A stretch of 51,988 nt of DNA from an uncultured Eubacteriales bacterium (GCA_902773895.1 CACYGB010000020.1:1-51988), one strand, 5' to 3'; shown: positions 1 through 9,000, counted from the stretch's first letter. The notes: generated by a model from the letters alone, not told the origin. Numbers and translations are program-made.

Positions 1-105
1 TGGAAATCTGGGATGAGCGGAGCCTCTGGGCCTGTCGATCACAATTTCCGAACTGTTTACCAATTCATCTAACGCTTTCCAAAAATCCTCGTTATAGCCA
101 TCCAT
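1..105 (-). CDS. Inorganic pyrophosphatase-like protein, N-terminal part (runs off left edge)
   Basis: Only the first 35 codons are inside the window. The start is an ATG at 105-103 with a strong ribosome binding site (TAAGGAGGCG) just upstream. The peptide contains FWKALDELV followed by SEIVIDRPRGSAHPRFP. This resembles, from memory, the opening of short clostridial proteins annotated as inorganic pyrophosphatase, in which a DRPKG-x-HPRYP stretch follows an FWxALDxLV helix. The catalytic part lies outside the window, so enzyme activity cannot be judged. The family call is by resemblance and moderate. Confidence 0.5.
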   Translation of the reverse strand, partial: MDGYNEDFWKALDELVNSSEIVIDRPRGSAHPRFP

Positions 106-223
106 ATTATCGCCTCCTTACAAATCCCGATTTGATGAGCCGAAGCCCATGTAACCATTCTACCATCCTCGTCAGATTCCTGCAATCAATTCTATGCACC
201 CTGAGTGCGGAAAGGAGGCCTCA

Positions 224-409
224 TTGACCAACGTGAACAATCCCACTGTTGTTGAAGAACCAAAGGCAGCTGAGAAGCCGACGCTTGTTCTCAGCATCGG
301 CAGCGGAACATACCCCATCTTCCTGCAATTCAGCACGAAGAACAGCACGAGTCTGGAAGAACGAATCAAGCAGATGATTCGCGATGAAGTGTTTTCCGCT
401 CCTGCCTGA
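224..409 (+). CDS. TnpW-like small protein (transposon-encoded protein family)
   Basis: A small protein of about 61 residues. I start it at TTG 224 because AAAGGAGG lies 6 bases upstream; the ATG at 194 in the same frame has no such site. The C-terminal half reads as a short beta-hairpin plus helix (IGSGTYPIFLQFS, then LEERIKQMIRDEVF). That is the layout of TnpW proteins found with Firmicute conjugative elements: a KIGxTTY..VxFS core and an amphipathic DKIxRLI helix. No integrase, relaxase or other transposon gene is next to it, so it may be a leftover of an element. The family is itself poorly characterised and its role is unknown. Confidence 0.5.
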   Translation: MTNVNNPTVVEEPKAAEKPTLVLSIGSGTYPIFLQFSTKNSTSLEERIKQMIRDEVFSAPA

Positions 410-469
410 CACAAACAGAAACGATTCTTTTTCATACCGCCGCCGAACCAGTGAAAAAAGGCTTGACAA

Positions 470-568
470 ATGATGAAGATCCTGCATCACGACGGCGACG
501 GCAGCTGTGACCACAGCGCCCTGCTCAAGTATTATCAGAAGCTGACCGGCGAAGTGCTGCATCACTGA
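470..568 (+). other. Short 32-codon ORF, probable remnant
   Basis: An open frame from ATG 470 to TGA 566-568, with no clear ribosome binding site. It encodes a His/Asp-rich peptide (HHDGDGSCDHSALLKYYQ) that I do not recognise. It lies between the TnpW-like gene and a terminator-like hairpin, in a stretch (410-826) that holds no convincing full gene. It may be the tail of a deleted gene or not coding at all. Confidence 0.2.
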
Positions 569-572
569 GAAA

Positions 573-615
573 GACGGCAGGCTGCGGAAGCAGGATTCCG
601 CGGCCTGCCGTTTCA
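573..615 (+). terminator. GC-rich hairpin, terminator-like
   Basis: Inverted repeat ACGGCAGGC-tGCGG ... CCGC-GGCCTGCCGT (573-587 with 598-611) followed by a weak TTTC tail. It ends the remnant region upstream of the DUF362 gene. The rest of 616-826 shows only another GC-rich inverted repeat (about 776-803, GGCCCGG with CCGGGCC) and no recognisable gene. Confidence 0.45.
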
Positions 616-826
616 CGAAACAGAAAAAGGGACGCACCCCTGATTCCCAAGGCCGCAAAATGGACGTGTATCCCGCGGCGGGCCACGGCAGCATGGAACC
701 GAATCGTTCCGGCGCATGCCCCTTCCTTTATCTGGAATGTGGCGGCGCTGCGGGAATGCCATGGCTTTGAGGGCGGCCCGGGGTCCTTTGCCGGCTCCGG
801 GCCATGACGTGTATTGAAGGAGACCC

Positions 827-1900
827 ATGATTTATCAGATTTACGGACAGGACGCCCATGATATGACGGTGAAGCTGCTGGAAAAAGCGGACGCCATCCG
901 CCTGGTGCCGGAAGGCGGCAGCGTGGCGCTGAAGCCCAACCTGGTGATCGCCGGCACGCCGGAAAGCGGCTCTACCACCCATGCCGGGGTGCTCAGCGGA
1001 TGTATCCGGTACTTCCGGGATCACGGCGTGCAGGACATCAGCGTGATCGAAGGCAGCTGGGTCGGCGATGAAACCATGCGGGCCATGCGGACGGCGGGCT
1101 ATGACAAGGTATGCCGGCAGTACGATGTGCCGTTTTACGATTTGAAGAAGGACAAAACCCGGTCTATTCCTACGGCCATCGGACCCGTCGACGTTTGCTG
1201 CCGGGCGCTGGACGCGGGTCTGCTGGTGGATCTGCCGGTATTGAAGGGCCATTGTCAGACGGTGATGACCTGCGCCCTGAAAAACCTGAAAGGCTGCCTG
1301 CCGGACCGGGAAAAACGCCGGTTCCACGCCATGGGCCTGCAAAAGCCCATCGCTGCCCTGGGGGCCGCGCTGAAGCCCCGGCTGATCGTGGTGGACAGCA
1401 TCTGCGGCGATCTGGACTTTGAGGAGGGCGGCACCCCGGTGCAGACCAACCGCATGTACCTGGGCACCGACGCGGTGCAGCTGGACGCCTACGGCCGCAC
1501 GCTGATGGGGCTTTCGCCCTCTGAGGTGCCGTATATCGAACTGGCCCAGCAGTACGGGGGCGGCACCGCGCAGGTCCGGGAGGAGGACATCGTGAACCTG
1601 AACCAGCCCAGCGACGCCCGCCTGTATCCCAAGCCCAGCGGCACGGTGGCGCGGCTGACCCGGAACGTGCAGCAGGACCAGGCCTGCTCCGCCTGCTTTT
1701 CCAATTTGGTCCGCGCGCTGCATGCCCGGGGCTACGGCCTGGGCGAAAGGATCTGCATCGGCCAGGGCTGGCGTGGAAAAACCTTCGACGGGCTGGGCAT
1801 CGGCAACTGCTGCCGGGGCGCATCCCAGTGCGTGAAGGGCTGTCCGCCTACGGCAGAAGCTATTGCCAACGTCCTGGAGGACAGGACCTGGAACAGCTGA
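827..1900 (+). CDS. DUF362 domain protein
   Basis: A 357-residue protein of the DUF362 family (COG2006), whose members are often joined to iron-sulfur domains and have no settled function. The start ATG has AAGGAG 7-8 bases upstream. Visible family features are the early PNLV segment (KPNLV near residue 39), the DLPVLKGH and ALKNLKG blocks, and a C-terminal cysteine-rich region (ACSAC near residue 287, then NCC, QC and KGCPP). That region could bind metal or a cluster, but the spacing is not a textbook ferredoxin. No signal peptide or membrane helix. It is followed 20 bases later by the AEC transporter and then a GH4 enzyme on the same strand, so the three are probably co-transcribed. Confidence 0.75.
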   Translation: MIYQIYGQDAHDMTVKLLEKADAIRLVPEGGSVALKPNLVIAGTPESGSTTHAGVLSGCIRYFRDHGVQDISVIEGSWVGDETMRAMRTAGYDKVCRQYDVPFYDLKKDKTRSIPTAIGPVDVCCRALDAGLLVDLPVLKGHCQTVMTCALKNLKGCLPDREKRRFHAMGLQKPIAALGAALKPRLIVVDSICGDLDFEEGGTPVQTNRMYLGTDAVQLDAYGRTLMGLSPSEVPYIELAQQYGGGTAQVREEDIVNLNQPSDARLYPKPSGTVARLTRNVQQDQACSACFSNLVRALHARGYGLGERICIGQGWRGKTFDGLGIGNCCRGASQCVKGCPPTAEAIANVLEDRTWNS

Positions 1901-1920
1901 AAGAATAAAGGAAAACGAGC

Positions 1921-2822
1921 ATGGACAGCATCTGGAACCTGGAATTTCAGCTTTTCGTATTGATCGCCGTGGGCTTTTTGACGCGCCGCATCGGCATGAT
2001 CGGCAACACGGGTGAAAAAAGCCTGACCGACCTGGTGCTGTATGTGGTGCTGCCGTGCAATATTTTTGTTTCCTTCCTGAATCAGAACGCTTCGGAAAAC
2101 GCCGGGGACATGGCGGCCGTGGTGCTGGTGTCCGTGGGAATCCAGACGGCGTCGCTGGTTTACGGAAAATTGGCGTTCCCGAAGGAAAATGAGGATCGGC
2201 GTCGAAATCTTGCTTACGGGATGATCTGCTCCAACGCCGGCTTTCTGGGCAGCCCCATCGCCGAAGGCGTGTTCGGGGCGCCGGGGCTGATGCTGGTCAG
2301 TCTGTACCTGATCCCCCAGCGCATCATGATGTGGTCGGAGGGCTTGGCCATTTATTCCGGCGTGTCGGATAAAAAGAGCACGATAAAAAAGGTAGTCACG
2401 CACCCGTGCGTTATCGCCTGCGTGCTGGGGTGATGCTGGCGCGCTGGACGGTGCCGCCGCTGCTGCTTTCGCCGGTTCAGGCCATCGCCAAATGCAACAC
2501 GCCCCTGTCCATGATGGTGATCGGCATGATCCTGGGCGAAATCGATTTGAAAGCCTTGGCCGACAAGACGGTGGTGCGCTTCACGGTGCACAGGCTGGTG
2601 CTGATGCCGCTGGCGGTGTACGGCGTATGCCTGGTGCTGGGGCTGAGCCGCTTGGTGACCGGTGTCAGCACCTTGCTGGCCGCCATGCCCGCCGGGGCTA
2701 CCACCACCATGCTGGCGGCCAAGTATGAGCGGGATCCCCAATTCGCCACCAAACTGGTGATTTTTACCACACTGCTGTCCATTCCGGCCATCCTGATCTG
2801 GAGCCTGGTACTGACAGCGTGA
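1921..2822 (+). pseudogene. AEC-family transporter, disrupted by a frameshift near 2431
   Basis: Two overlapping frames together make one protein of about 300 residues of the auxin efflux carrier (AEC) family, membrane proteins that export or take up organic anions. The first part (1921-2433) starts well (AAAGGA before ATG) and runs through hydrophobic helices and the NAGFLGSPI motif. It stops right after HPCVIACVLG. The protein continues in another frame with MLARWTVPPLLL, PLSMMVIGMILGE, the AAMPAGATTTMLAAKY block and a last helix ending at 2822. A one-base deletion around 2427-2433 explains the break. It may be a real mutation or a sequencing error; no slippery sequence suggests programmed frameshifting. 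It sits between DUF362 and GH4 genes. Confidence 0.8.
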
Positions 2823-2835
2823 GAAGGAGAGAAAC

Positions 2836-4230
2836 ATGAAAGACAGACTGGATTCCCGAGTGGAGGATTTGACGATCGCGTACATCGGCGGCGGGTCCCG
2901 GGGCTGGGCCTGGGGGTTCATGACCGATATTGCCATGGATGAACAGATCTGCGGTGAGGTGCGGCTTTATGACATCGACCGTGCCGCCGCGGAAAAAAAC
3001 AGGATCATCGGGGAAAAGATCAGCGCCCATCCGGACGCCCGCTCCCGCTGGCGCTACACCGTGGCCGAAACGCTTCAGCAGGCCCTGACCGGCGCGGATT
3101 TTGTGGTAATTTCCATTTTGCCGGGCACCTTTGACGAAATGGAAAGCGACGTGCACCTGCCGGAGCGCGTGGGGGTGTACCAGTCCGTGGGCGATACCGT
3201 GGGCGCCGGCGGCTTCATGCGGGCCATGCGCACCCTGCCCATGTTCGCCGGGTTTGCCCGCGCCATCCGGGAATGGGCGCCGGACGTCTGGGTGATCAAT
3301 TACACCAACCCCATGACGCTGTGTATGCGCACACTGTACGAAGTGTATCCCGGCATTCACGCCTTCGGCTGCTGCCATGAGGTGTTTGGCACCCAGAAGC
3401 TGCTGTGCGCCATGCTGGAGGATATGCGCGGCATCCGGGATGTGAAACGGCAGGATCTGTACACCACCGTCACCGGCATCAACCATTTCACCTGGCTTAC
3501 GGAAGCCAGCTACCGCGGCATGGACCTGATGCCCCTGTACCGGGAATTTGCGCAAAAATACTGGAAAGAGGGCTTTGAGCAGGGCCAGGACAACAACTGG
3601 ATGAACTCCCATTTCAATTGCGCGCACCGGGTCAAGTTCGATCTGTTCCTGCGCTACGGCGCTATCGCCGCCGCGGGGGACCGGCACCTGGCGGAATTCC
3701 TGCCGCCCTGGTATCTGAAGGACGCCGAAACGGCCCATCAGTGGAAATTCAGCCTGACGCCGGTTTCCTGGCGCAAGGAGGATCTGAAAAACCGCCTGGC
3801 CCGGTCGGAGCGGCTGGTCAGCGGGGAAGAGGAATTGACCCTGAAGCCCTCCGGGGAAGAAGGGCATTTGCTGCTGAAGGCGCTGCTGGGCCTGGGCGAC
3901 GTGGTGTCCAATGTGAATATTCCCAACGCCGGCCAGATTCCCAACCTGCCCATGGGCGCCGTGGTGGAAACCAACGCGCTCTTTGGCCGCAACCGCATCC
4001 AGCCGGTGTGCGCCGGGCCCGTTCCGGCTAATATCCTGCCGCTGGTGGCAAGGCATGTGTACAATCAGGAAAATACGCTGCAGGCGGCCCTGCGCTGCGA
4101 CCGGCAGCTGGGCTTTACCACCTTCATGAACGATCCGCAGCTGGGCGCCGTTTCCCTGGAGGATGGGCAGAAGCTGTTTGACGATATGCTGGAGGCCCAG
4201 CGCGCGTACCTGCCCAAAGAGTGGTTCTGA
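2836..4230 (+). CDS. GH4 family NAD-dependent glycosidase (alpha-galactosidase or alpha-galacturonidase type)
   Basis: A 464-residue cytoplasmic enzyme of glycoside hydrolase family 4. These cleave alpha-glycosides by an oxidation-elimination route using NAD+ and a divalent metal. The N-terminus has the nucleotide-binding loop (IGGGSRGWAWGF, residues 16-28). NYTNPM follows the second strand, and the metal site is C180-H181 within CCHEVF, followed by GINHFTW. The Cys-His pair points to non-phosphorylated substrates, as in MelA or LplD, rather than the 6-phosphoglycosidases, which carry Cys-Asn or Cys-Asp. I recall CHEV as the alpha-galacturonidase version but am not certain. The start has GAGAAGGAGAG upstream. 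It ends the DUF362-AEC-GH4 run and is followed by a terminator. Confidence 0.85.
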   Translation: MKDRLDSRVEDLTIAYIGGGSRGWAWGFMTDIAMDEQICGEVRLYDIDRAAAEKNRIIGEKISAHPDARSRWRYTVAETLQQALTGADFVVISILPGTFDEMESDVHLPERVGVYQSVGDTVGAGGFMRAMRTLPMFAGFARAIREWAPDVWVINYTNPMTLCMRTLYEVYPGIHAFGCCHEVFGTQKLLCAMLEDMRGIRDVKRQDLYTTVTGINHFTWLTEASYRGMDLMPLYREFAQKYWKEGFEQGQDNNWMNSHFNCAHRVKFDLFLRYGAIAAAGDRHLAEFLPPWYLKDAETAHQWKFSLTPVSWRKEDLKNRLARSERLVSGEEELTLKPSGEEGHLLLKALLGLGDVVSNVNIPNAGQIPNLPMGAVVETNALFGRNRIQPVCAGPVPANILPLVARHVYNQENTLQAALRCDRQLGFTTFMNDPQLGAVSLEDGQKLFDDMLEAQRAYLPKEWF

Positions 4231-4248
4231 TAATCCCCAAAAAGAAAA

Positions 4249-4282
4249 CACGTGAAATGTACGCTCTTTCACGTGCTTTTTT
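4249..4282 (+). terminator. Rho-independent terminator after the GH4 gene
   Basis: Perfect 9-bp stem CACGTGAAA / TTTCACGTG (4249-4257 with 4267-4275), 9-base loop, then C and a run of six T. Confidence 0.85.
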
Positions 4283-4328
4283 CGTTGAAGCGGGCCGAAT
4301 GAAAGGGAAAAGCCGAATGATCTGGTGG

Positions 4329-4404
4329 TTTTACGAACGAATAAAGACAAATAATGAGAAACATTCACTTTTTTCTTGCGCAGGCTGCGGGATCGTGCTA
4401 TAAT
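4329..4404 (+). promoter_or_regulatory. purC promoter with a possible PurBox
   Basis: A -35 TTGCGC (4376-4381), 17-base spacer and perfect -10 TATAAT (4399-4404) lie about 55 bases before the purC start. About 35 bases upstream of the -35 is TTTTACGAACGAAT (4329-4342). This resembles the CGAAC-centred, AT-flanked PurBox bound by Gram-positive PurR. Only one arm is seen, so the operator is a weak suggestion. Confidence 0.5.
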
Positions 4405-4458
4405 TTGTCCCGTTCAGGATGCCGGGAAAGCCGGCGGCAGGAAGGGGAGGACGGATCC

Positions 4459-5169
4459 ATGGAAAAGACCGCGCAGCTGTACGAAGGAAAAGCCAAGAAA
4501 GTGTTTGCTACGGATGATCCCGCATACTGCATCGTTTCGTACAAGGATGACGCCACCGCGTTCAACGGCCTGAAAAAAGGCACCATTCTGGGCAAAGGCG
4601 CCGTCAATAACCGGGTGACCAACCACCTGATGAAGCTGCTGGAGAAAAACGGCATTCCCACGCATTTTGTGGAGGAACTGAACGATCGGGAAACGGTGGT
4701 GAAAAAGGTATCCATCGTGCCGCTGGAAGTGATCGTGCGCAACATCGCCGCCGGCAGCCTGAGCAAGCGGCTGGGCCTGGACGAAGGCGTAAAAATGAAG
4801 CAGACCGTGCTGGAATACTGCTATAAGGACGACGACCTGGGCGATCCCATGGTGAATGATTATCACATTCTGGCCATGGGCTGGGCCACCCGGGAGGAAC
4901 TGGACCGGATTGCCGCCTATTCCTTTCAGATCAACCAGGTGCTGACGGATTATCTGAAGGATGCCGGCATCGAACTGATCGATTTCAAGCTGGAATTTGG
5001 CAAAACGCAGGATGGCCAGCTGGTTCTGGCCGATGAAATCAGCCCGGACACCTGCCGCTTCTGGGACAGCAAAACCCATGAAAAGCTGGACAAGGATCGC
5101 TTCCGCCGGGATATGGGCGGCGTGGAAGACGCCTACCGGGAAATCCGGAAGCGGCTGCTGGGCGAGTGA
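4459..5169 (+). CDS. purC: Phosphoribosylaminoimidazole-succinocarboxamide synthase (SAICAR synthetase)
   Basis: A 236-residue enzyme of de novo purine synthesis that joins CAIR and aspartate with ATP to give SAICAR. I choose ATG 4459, preceded by GAAGGGGAGG; the open frame reaches further upstream, but that part overlaps the promoter. Family blocks are clear: YEGKAKKVF at the N-terminus, FNGLKKG, the [12 protein letters not shown] helix, [22 protein letters not shown] and [13 protein letters not shown]. Length is normal. It is alone here, with its own promoter and terminator; no other pur gene is in the window. Confidence 0.97.
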   Translation: MEKTAQLYEGKAKKVFATDDPAYCIVSYKDDATAFNGLKKGTILGKGAVNNRVTNHLMKLLEKNGIPTHFVEELNDRETVVKKVSIVPLEVIVRNIAAGSLSKRLGLDEGVKMKQTVLEYCYKDDDLGDPMVNDYHILAMGWATREELDRIAAYSFQINQVLTDYLKDAGIELIDFKLEFGKTQDGQLVLADEISPDTCRFWDSKTHEKLDKDRFRRDMGGVEDAYREIRKRLLGE

Positions 5170-5199
5170 AGGCTGTCCCGGACGCGAAGAACAGAAAAG

Positions 5200-5246
5200 C
5201 CGGGGATTCCAAAGAAATCTGCTTCTTTGGAATCCCCGGTTTTTTC
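5200..5246. terminator. Strong bidirectional terminator between purC and the isocitrate dehydrogenase gene
   Basis: Perfect 17-bp stem (5200-5216 with 5223-5239) with a 6-base loop. T7 follows on the plus strand. On the minus strand the stem is followed by GCTTTTCT, so it can also end the convergent citrate-branch operon. Confidence 0.9.
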
Positions 5247-5284
5247 TATACGGAGATGCTTTCCTTTAGGGAAAACTCCTGGTG

Positions 5285-6412
5285 TCAGCCCAGCATCGCA
5301 GCCAGCGTTTCCCCGAATTCCTGGCAGGTGTGGCCTTCCACGGTACCGGTGATGGGGCAAACCTCCTGGGCCTTGGTGATGGCGGCGTCCAGCTTTTCCG
5401 CCTTTTCCGTCAGGCCGATGTGGCGCAGCATCATCACGGCGGCCCGCAGGATGGATTCGGGATTGGCGTAATTGCCCATGCCCCGGGCGATCATCCGGGG
5501 CGCCGAGCCGTGAATGGCCTCGAACATGGCGTAGCGGTCGCCGGCGTTGGCGCTGCCGGCGGTGCCCACGCCGCCCTGGATCTGGGCGGCTTCGTCGGTG
5601 ATGATGTCGCCGTACAGGTTGGGCAGCAGGATGACCTGGAAGGTTTTGCGCAGCGCGGGCTTGAGCAGGTTGGCGCACATGATGTCGATGAAGTATTCAT
5701 CCACCTGGATGTCGGGATATTCCGCCGCTACCTCATGGCAGATGGCGGAGAACATACCGTCGGTTTTTTTCATGATGTTGGATTTGGTCACGATGGCCAC
5801 ATGGGTTTTGCCGTTCTTTTTGGCGAACTCAAAGGCGGCCCTGGCGATGCGCCGGGTGCCGGCGATGGTGGTCACCTTGAAATCCATGGTGAGCACGCCG
5901 GGGATTTCGATGCCCTTGCTGCCCAGGGTGTATTCGCCTTCGGTGTTCTCCCGGAAGAACGTCCAGTCGATGCCTTCCTCGGGCACCTGCACGGGGCGGA
6001 TGTTGGCGTACAGATCCAGCTCCCGGCGCATGGCCACGTTGGCGCTTTCCATGGTGCCGCCGGAGGGGGTGGTGGTGGGGCCCTTCAAAAGCACGTCGCA
6101 TTCCTTCACGGCGGCCAGCACGTCGTCGGGGATGGGCTTGTTCACCGCCAGGCGGTTTTCGATGGTCAAGCCTTCAATGGGGCGGATCTCCATGGTTCCG
6201 GCCGCGATTTCATCCTTCAAAAGCGCTTCCAGCGCCCGCTGGGCCTGCAGGGTGATGATGGGGCCGATGCCGTCGCCGCCCAGGACGCCGATCACGGTTT
6301 TGGCCTTTTTCTCCGGCCGTTCCACGTTGTTCATGCGGTCCGCGCGTTCGATCTGGGACAAAAGCAATTCTTTGTAATGGGCAACCGCTTTTTCAACATA
6401 TTCCTGGTTCAT
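5285..6412 (-). CDS. icd: NAD-type isocitrate dehydrogenase (isocitrate/isopropylmalate dehydrogenase family)
   Basis: A 375-residue decarboxylating dehydrogenase converting isocitrate to 2-oxoglutarate. Family signs are GVLGGDGIGP near the N-terminus, the substrate-binding loop with TMESANVAMRRELDLYANIRP arginines (NxxxRxxxxxYANIRP), FRENTEGEY, and the metal-binding block LPNLYGDIITDEAAQIQGG. EAIHGSAP lies near the nucleotide pocket. The operon partners citrate synthase and aconitase favour isocitrate over isopropylmalate or homoisocitrate. Its ATG overlaps the aconitase stop by four bases (ATGA), so translation is probably coupled. It is the last gene before the bidirectional terminator. 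NAD versus NADP use is inferred only from family resemblance. Confidence 0.88.
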   Translation of the reverse strand: MNQEYVEKAVAHYKELLLSQIERADRMNNVERPEKKAKTVIGVLGGDGIGPIITLQAQRALEALLKDEIAAGTMEIRPIEGLTIENRLAVNKPIPDDVLAAVKECDVLLKGPTTTPSGGTMESANVAMRRELDLYANIRPVQVPEEGIDWTFFRENTEGEYTLGSKGIEIPGVLTMDFKVTTIAGTRRIARAAFEFAKKNGKTHVAIVTKSNIMKKTDGMFSAICHEVAAEYPDIQVDEYFIDIMCANLLKPALRKTFQVILLPNLYGDIITDEAAQIQGGVGTAGSANAGDRYAMFEAIHGSAPRMIARGMGNYANPESILRAAVMMLRHIGLTEKAEKLDAAITKAQEVCPITGTVEGHTCQEFGETLAAMLG

Positions 6413-8337
6413 TGGGCAACCTCCTTGGTGTAATTCAGTAATCCGCCCGCTTTCAGGATGGCGATCTGCCGCTCCGACAGGGGGTAAACGAGGGCGATGG
6501 TTTTGCCGCTGCCGGTGGTGGCGGTCAGGCGGCCTGCGGGCAGCTGGGCATGGATGTTTTTCAGCGTCAGGGTGTCGCCCTGCTGCAAATCGTCGTAGTC
6601 CGCCGGGTTTTCAAAGGTCAGCGGCAGAATGCCGGCGTTGATCAGGTTGGCCACGTGGATGCGGGCGAAGGATTTCGTGATGACTGCCCGGACACCCAGG
6701 TGCAGGGGCGCCAAAGCGGCGTGCTCCCGGCTGCTGCCCTGGCCGTAATTGGCGCCGCCGATCACGCAGCTGCGGCCCAGCTGCAGGGCCCGGGACGGAA
6801 ATTGCTCGTCGCACACGCCGAAGCAGAATTCCGCCATCTTGGGAATGTTGCTGCGGTAGGGCAGCACCTTCGCGCCGGCCGGCATGATGTGGTCGGTGGT
6901 GATGTTGTCGCCCACTTTCAGGGAAACGGGCAGCGTCATCTGGTCCGGCAGCGGCTCGCCCTTGGGGAAGGGCTTGATGTTGGGGCCGCGCTCCACGGAA
7001 AGCCCTTCGGCTTCCTCCTTGCCGGCGGGAGGCAGCACGCCGCTGTCGTCCACCAGGAAGGTGTCCGGCAGGGTGATGGCGGGGTACTCGCCCAGCGTGC
7101 GGGGATCGGTGATGAACCCGGTCAGCGCGGAGGCGGCCGCCGTTTCCGGGGAAGCCAGGTAGACCTGGGCGTCCCGGGTGCCGCTGCGGCCTTCAAAATT
7201 GCGGTTGAAGGTGCGCACGGACACGCCGCCGGAAGCGGGGCTGAAGCCCATGCCGATGCAAGGGCCGCAGGCACATTCCAGGATGCGGGCGCCGGCGGCG
7301 ATCAGGTCGCTGAGCGCGCCGCAGTCCGCCAGCATGGTGAGCACCTGCCGGGTGCCGGGGGAAATGGACAGGCTGACGGTGTCGGCGATTTTTTTGCCCT
7401 TCAGCATGGCGGCCACCCGCAGCATATCCCGCAGGGAGGAATTGGTGCAGGAGCCGATACACACCTGGGATACGGCAATCCGGCCCAGTTCCGCGGCTTT
7501 TTTCACGTTGTCGGGGGAGTGGGGGCAGGCTGCCAGGGGCTCCAGCGTGCTCAGGTCGATGTCGATCACTTTATCATATTGCGCGTCCGGGTCGCTGGAC
7601 AGCGGCACGTAATCCTGGGCGCGTCCCTGGGCTTTCAGGAAGGCATGGGTGACTTCGTCCGACGGGAAAATGGAGGAAGTGGCGCCCAGCTCGGCCCCCA
7701 TATTGGTGATGGTGGCGCGTTCCGGCACCGACAGCTGCCGGATGCCTTCGCCGCCCCACTCCACAATGGCGCCTACGCCGCCCTTGACGGACAGGATGCG
7801 CAGGATCTCCAGGCTGATGTCCTTTGCCGTCACCCAGGGCTTCAGCGTGCCGGTCAGGTTCACCTTATACATTTTGGGCATGGTGATGTAATACGCGCCG
7901 CCGCCCATGGCCACCGCCACGTCCATGCCGCCGGCACCCATGGCCAGCATGCCCAGGCCGCCGGCCGTGGGCGTATGGCTGTCGGAGCCGATCAGCGTTT
8001 TCCCGGGCTTGCCGAAGCGCTCCAGGTGGGTCTGATGGCAAATGCCGTTGCCGGGCCGGGAAAAATAGACGCCGTATTTCCGGGCGACGGATTGGATGTA
8101 GCGGTGGTCGTCCGCGTTTTCAAAGCCGCACTGCAGGGTGTTGTGGTCAATGTAAGCGATGGATTTTTCCGTTTTGACCCGGGGAATGCCGATATTTTCC
8201 AGGGCCAGGTAGGCCATGGTGCCGGTGGCGTCCTGGGTCAGGGTCTGGTCGATGCGCAGGCCGATTTCGCTGCCGGGGGTCATGTCCCCGGACAGCAGAT
8301 GCGCGGCGATGATTTTTTGCGCAATGGTGCGGCTCAT
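6409..8337 (-). CDS. acnA: Aconitate hydratase
   Basis: A 642-residue [4Fe-4S] enzyme interconverting citrate and isocitrate. Cluster cysteines are seen in VCIGSCTNSS and ECACGPCIGMG. Other family blocks are GSDSHTPTAGGLG, FNRNFEGRSGT, TTDHIMPAG in the swivel domain, GGANYGQGSSREHAAL, and KSFARIHVANLINAGILPL. The length fits the short aconitase type common in Clostridia rather than the ~890-residue AcnA/AcnB forms. It begins one base after the stop of the GntR regulator and overlaps icd by four bases. That gives a tight operon feeding isocitrate dehydrogenase. The gene symbol is by general usage; orthology to a given acn type was not tested. Confidence 0.93.
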   Translation of the reverse strand: MSRTIAQKIIAAHLLSGDMTPGSEIGLRIDQTLTQDATGTMAYLALENIGIPRVKTEKSIAYIDHNTLQCGFENADDHRYIQSVARKYGVYFSRPGNGICHQTHLERFGKPGKTLIGSDSHTPTAGGLGMLAMGAGGMDVAVAMGGGAYYITMPKMYKVNLTGTLKPWVTAKDISLEILRILSVKGGVGAIVEWGGEGIRQLSVPERATITNMGAELGATSSIFPSDEVTHAFLKAQGRAQDYVPLSSDPDAQYDKVIDIDLSTLEPLAACPHSPDNVKKAAELGRIAVSQVCIGSCTNSSLRDMLRVAAMLKGKKIADTVSLSISPGTRQVLTMLADCGALSDLIAAGARILECACGPCIGMGFSPASGGVSVRTFNRNFEGRSGTRDAQVYLASPETAAASALTGFITDPRTLGEYPAITLPDTFLVDDSGVLPPAGKEEAEGLSVERGPNIKPFPKGEPLPDQMTLPVSLKVGDNITTDHIMPAGAKVLPYRSNIPKMAEFCFGVCDEQFPSRALQLGRSCVIGGANYGQGSSREHAALAPLHLGVRAVITKSFARIHVANLINAGILPLTFENPADYDDLQQGDTLTLKNIHAQLPAGRLTATTGSGKTIALVYPLSERQIAILKAGGLLNYTKEVAQ

Positions 8338-8338
8338 G

Positions 8339-8986
8339 TCAATTCTCCTTCTCTCTTTGCAGGATGCTGTCCCGCGCGTTCTGAACGTGCAGGATCGTCA
8401 GCTGTTCCGCCCTGCTTCCGTCCCGGGCGGCAATGGCTTCGTAAATGGCCCGGTGCTCCTCCAGGGATTTTTCCGCCCGGCTGCGGGCCGAAACGGATAC
8501 CCGGCGGTACTTGAGCAGCTTCCGGTGCAAGGGCTCCAGGGTGTCCTGCATGGAAGTGCTGCCGCACAGGGCGTAGATGGTCTGATGGAAACGGCTGTCG
8601 GCATTCTTGATGCTTTCCGGGTCTTCCTTCTGGGTGTAGAATTCCTGCAGGTCCACCGTTTCCTTCAGGGTGCGCAGGCCCTCTTCATCGGCCCTCTCCG
8701 CCGCCCAGCGGGCCGCCAGGCCCTCCAGGCGCAGCCGGATTTCGCAAATGTCGGCAATGTCGTTCCGGTCGATGCCGATCACCCGGGCACCCTTGCTGGT
8801 GGATTCGATGATGTGCTCCTGCTCCAGCCGGCGCAGCGCCTCCCGGATGGGGGTGCGGCTGACGCCCAGCTGCTCGCTCAATTTGATTTCGGTCAGGATT
8901 TCATCCCGTTCATACACGCCGGACAGGATGTCGTGCTCCAATTGTTCAAACACCTGATCGGCGATAGAAATCATACGATGTTCCAA
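8339..8986 (-). CDS. GntR-family regulator, FadR/FCD type, within the citrate-branch operon
   Basis: A DNA-binding repressor or activator of about 215 residues. I start it at TTG 8986 because GGAAGGAGG sits 5 bases upstream. Upstream in-frame codons cross a palindrome and a tandem repeat, so the longer 270-residue reading is unlikely. The winged-helix part holds LSEQLGVSRTPIREALRRLEQEHII. The C-terminal FCD all-helical domain carries the metal or ligand residues expected of the family (EIRLRLEGLAARWAAE, DSRFHQTIYALCG, and a later EEHRAIYEAI). FCD regulators often sense carboxylic acids. Its place between the citrate synthase and aconitase genes suggests it senses citrate or a related acid and controls this operon. 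Confidence 0.85.
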   Translation of the reverse strand: MEHRMISIADQVFEQLEHDILSGVYERDEILTEIKLSEQLGVSRTPIREALRRLEQEHIIESTSKGARVIGIDRNDIADICEIRLRLEGLAARWAAERADEEGLRTLKETVDLQEFYTQKEDPESIKNADSRFHQTIYALCGSTSMQDTLEPLHRKLLKYRRVSVSARSRAEKSLEEHRAIYEAIAARDGSRAEQLTILHVQNARDSILQREKEN

Positions 8987-9000
8987 AGCGGCCTCCTTCC

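Noticed and set aside
1921..2822. Programmed ribosomal frameshifting in the AEC gene
   Set aside because: No slippery heptamer or downstream structure stands out at the junction; a simple one-base loss explains it.
2764..4368. A 534-codon minus-strand frame opposite the GH4 gene
   Set aside because: The GH4 protein shows family motifs and a proper start; the antisense frame shows none.
6550..8514. A 654-codon plus-strand frame opposite aconitase
   Set aside because: Antisense to clear aconitase and GntR genes; composition is low-complexity and no motif is seen.
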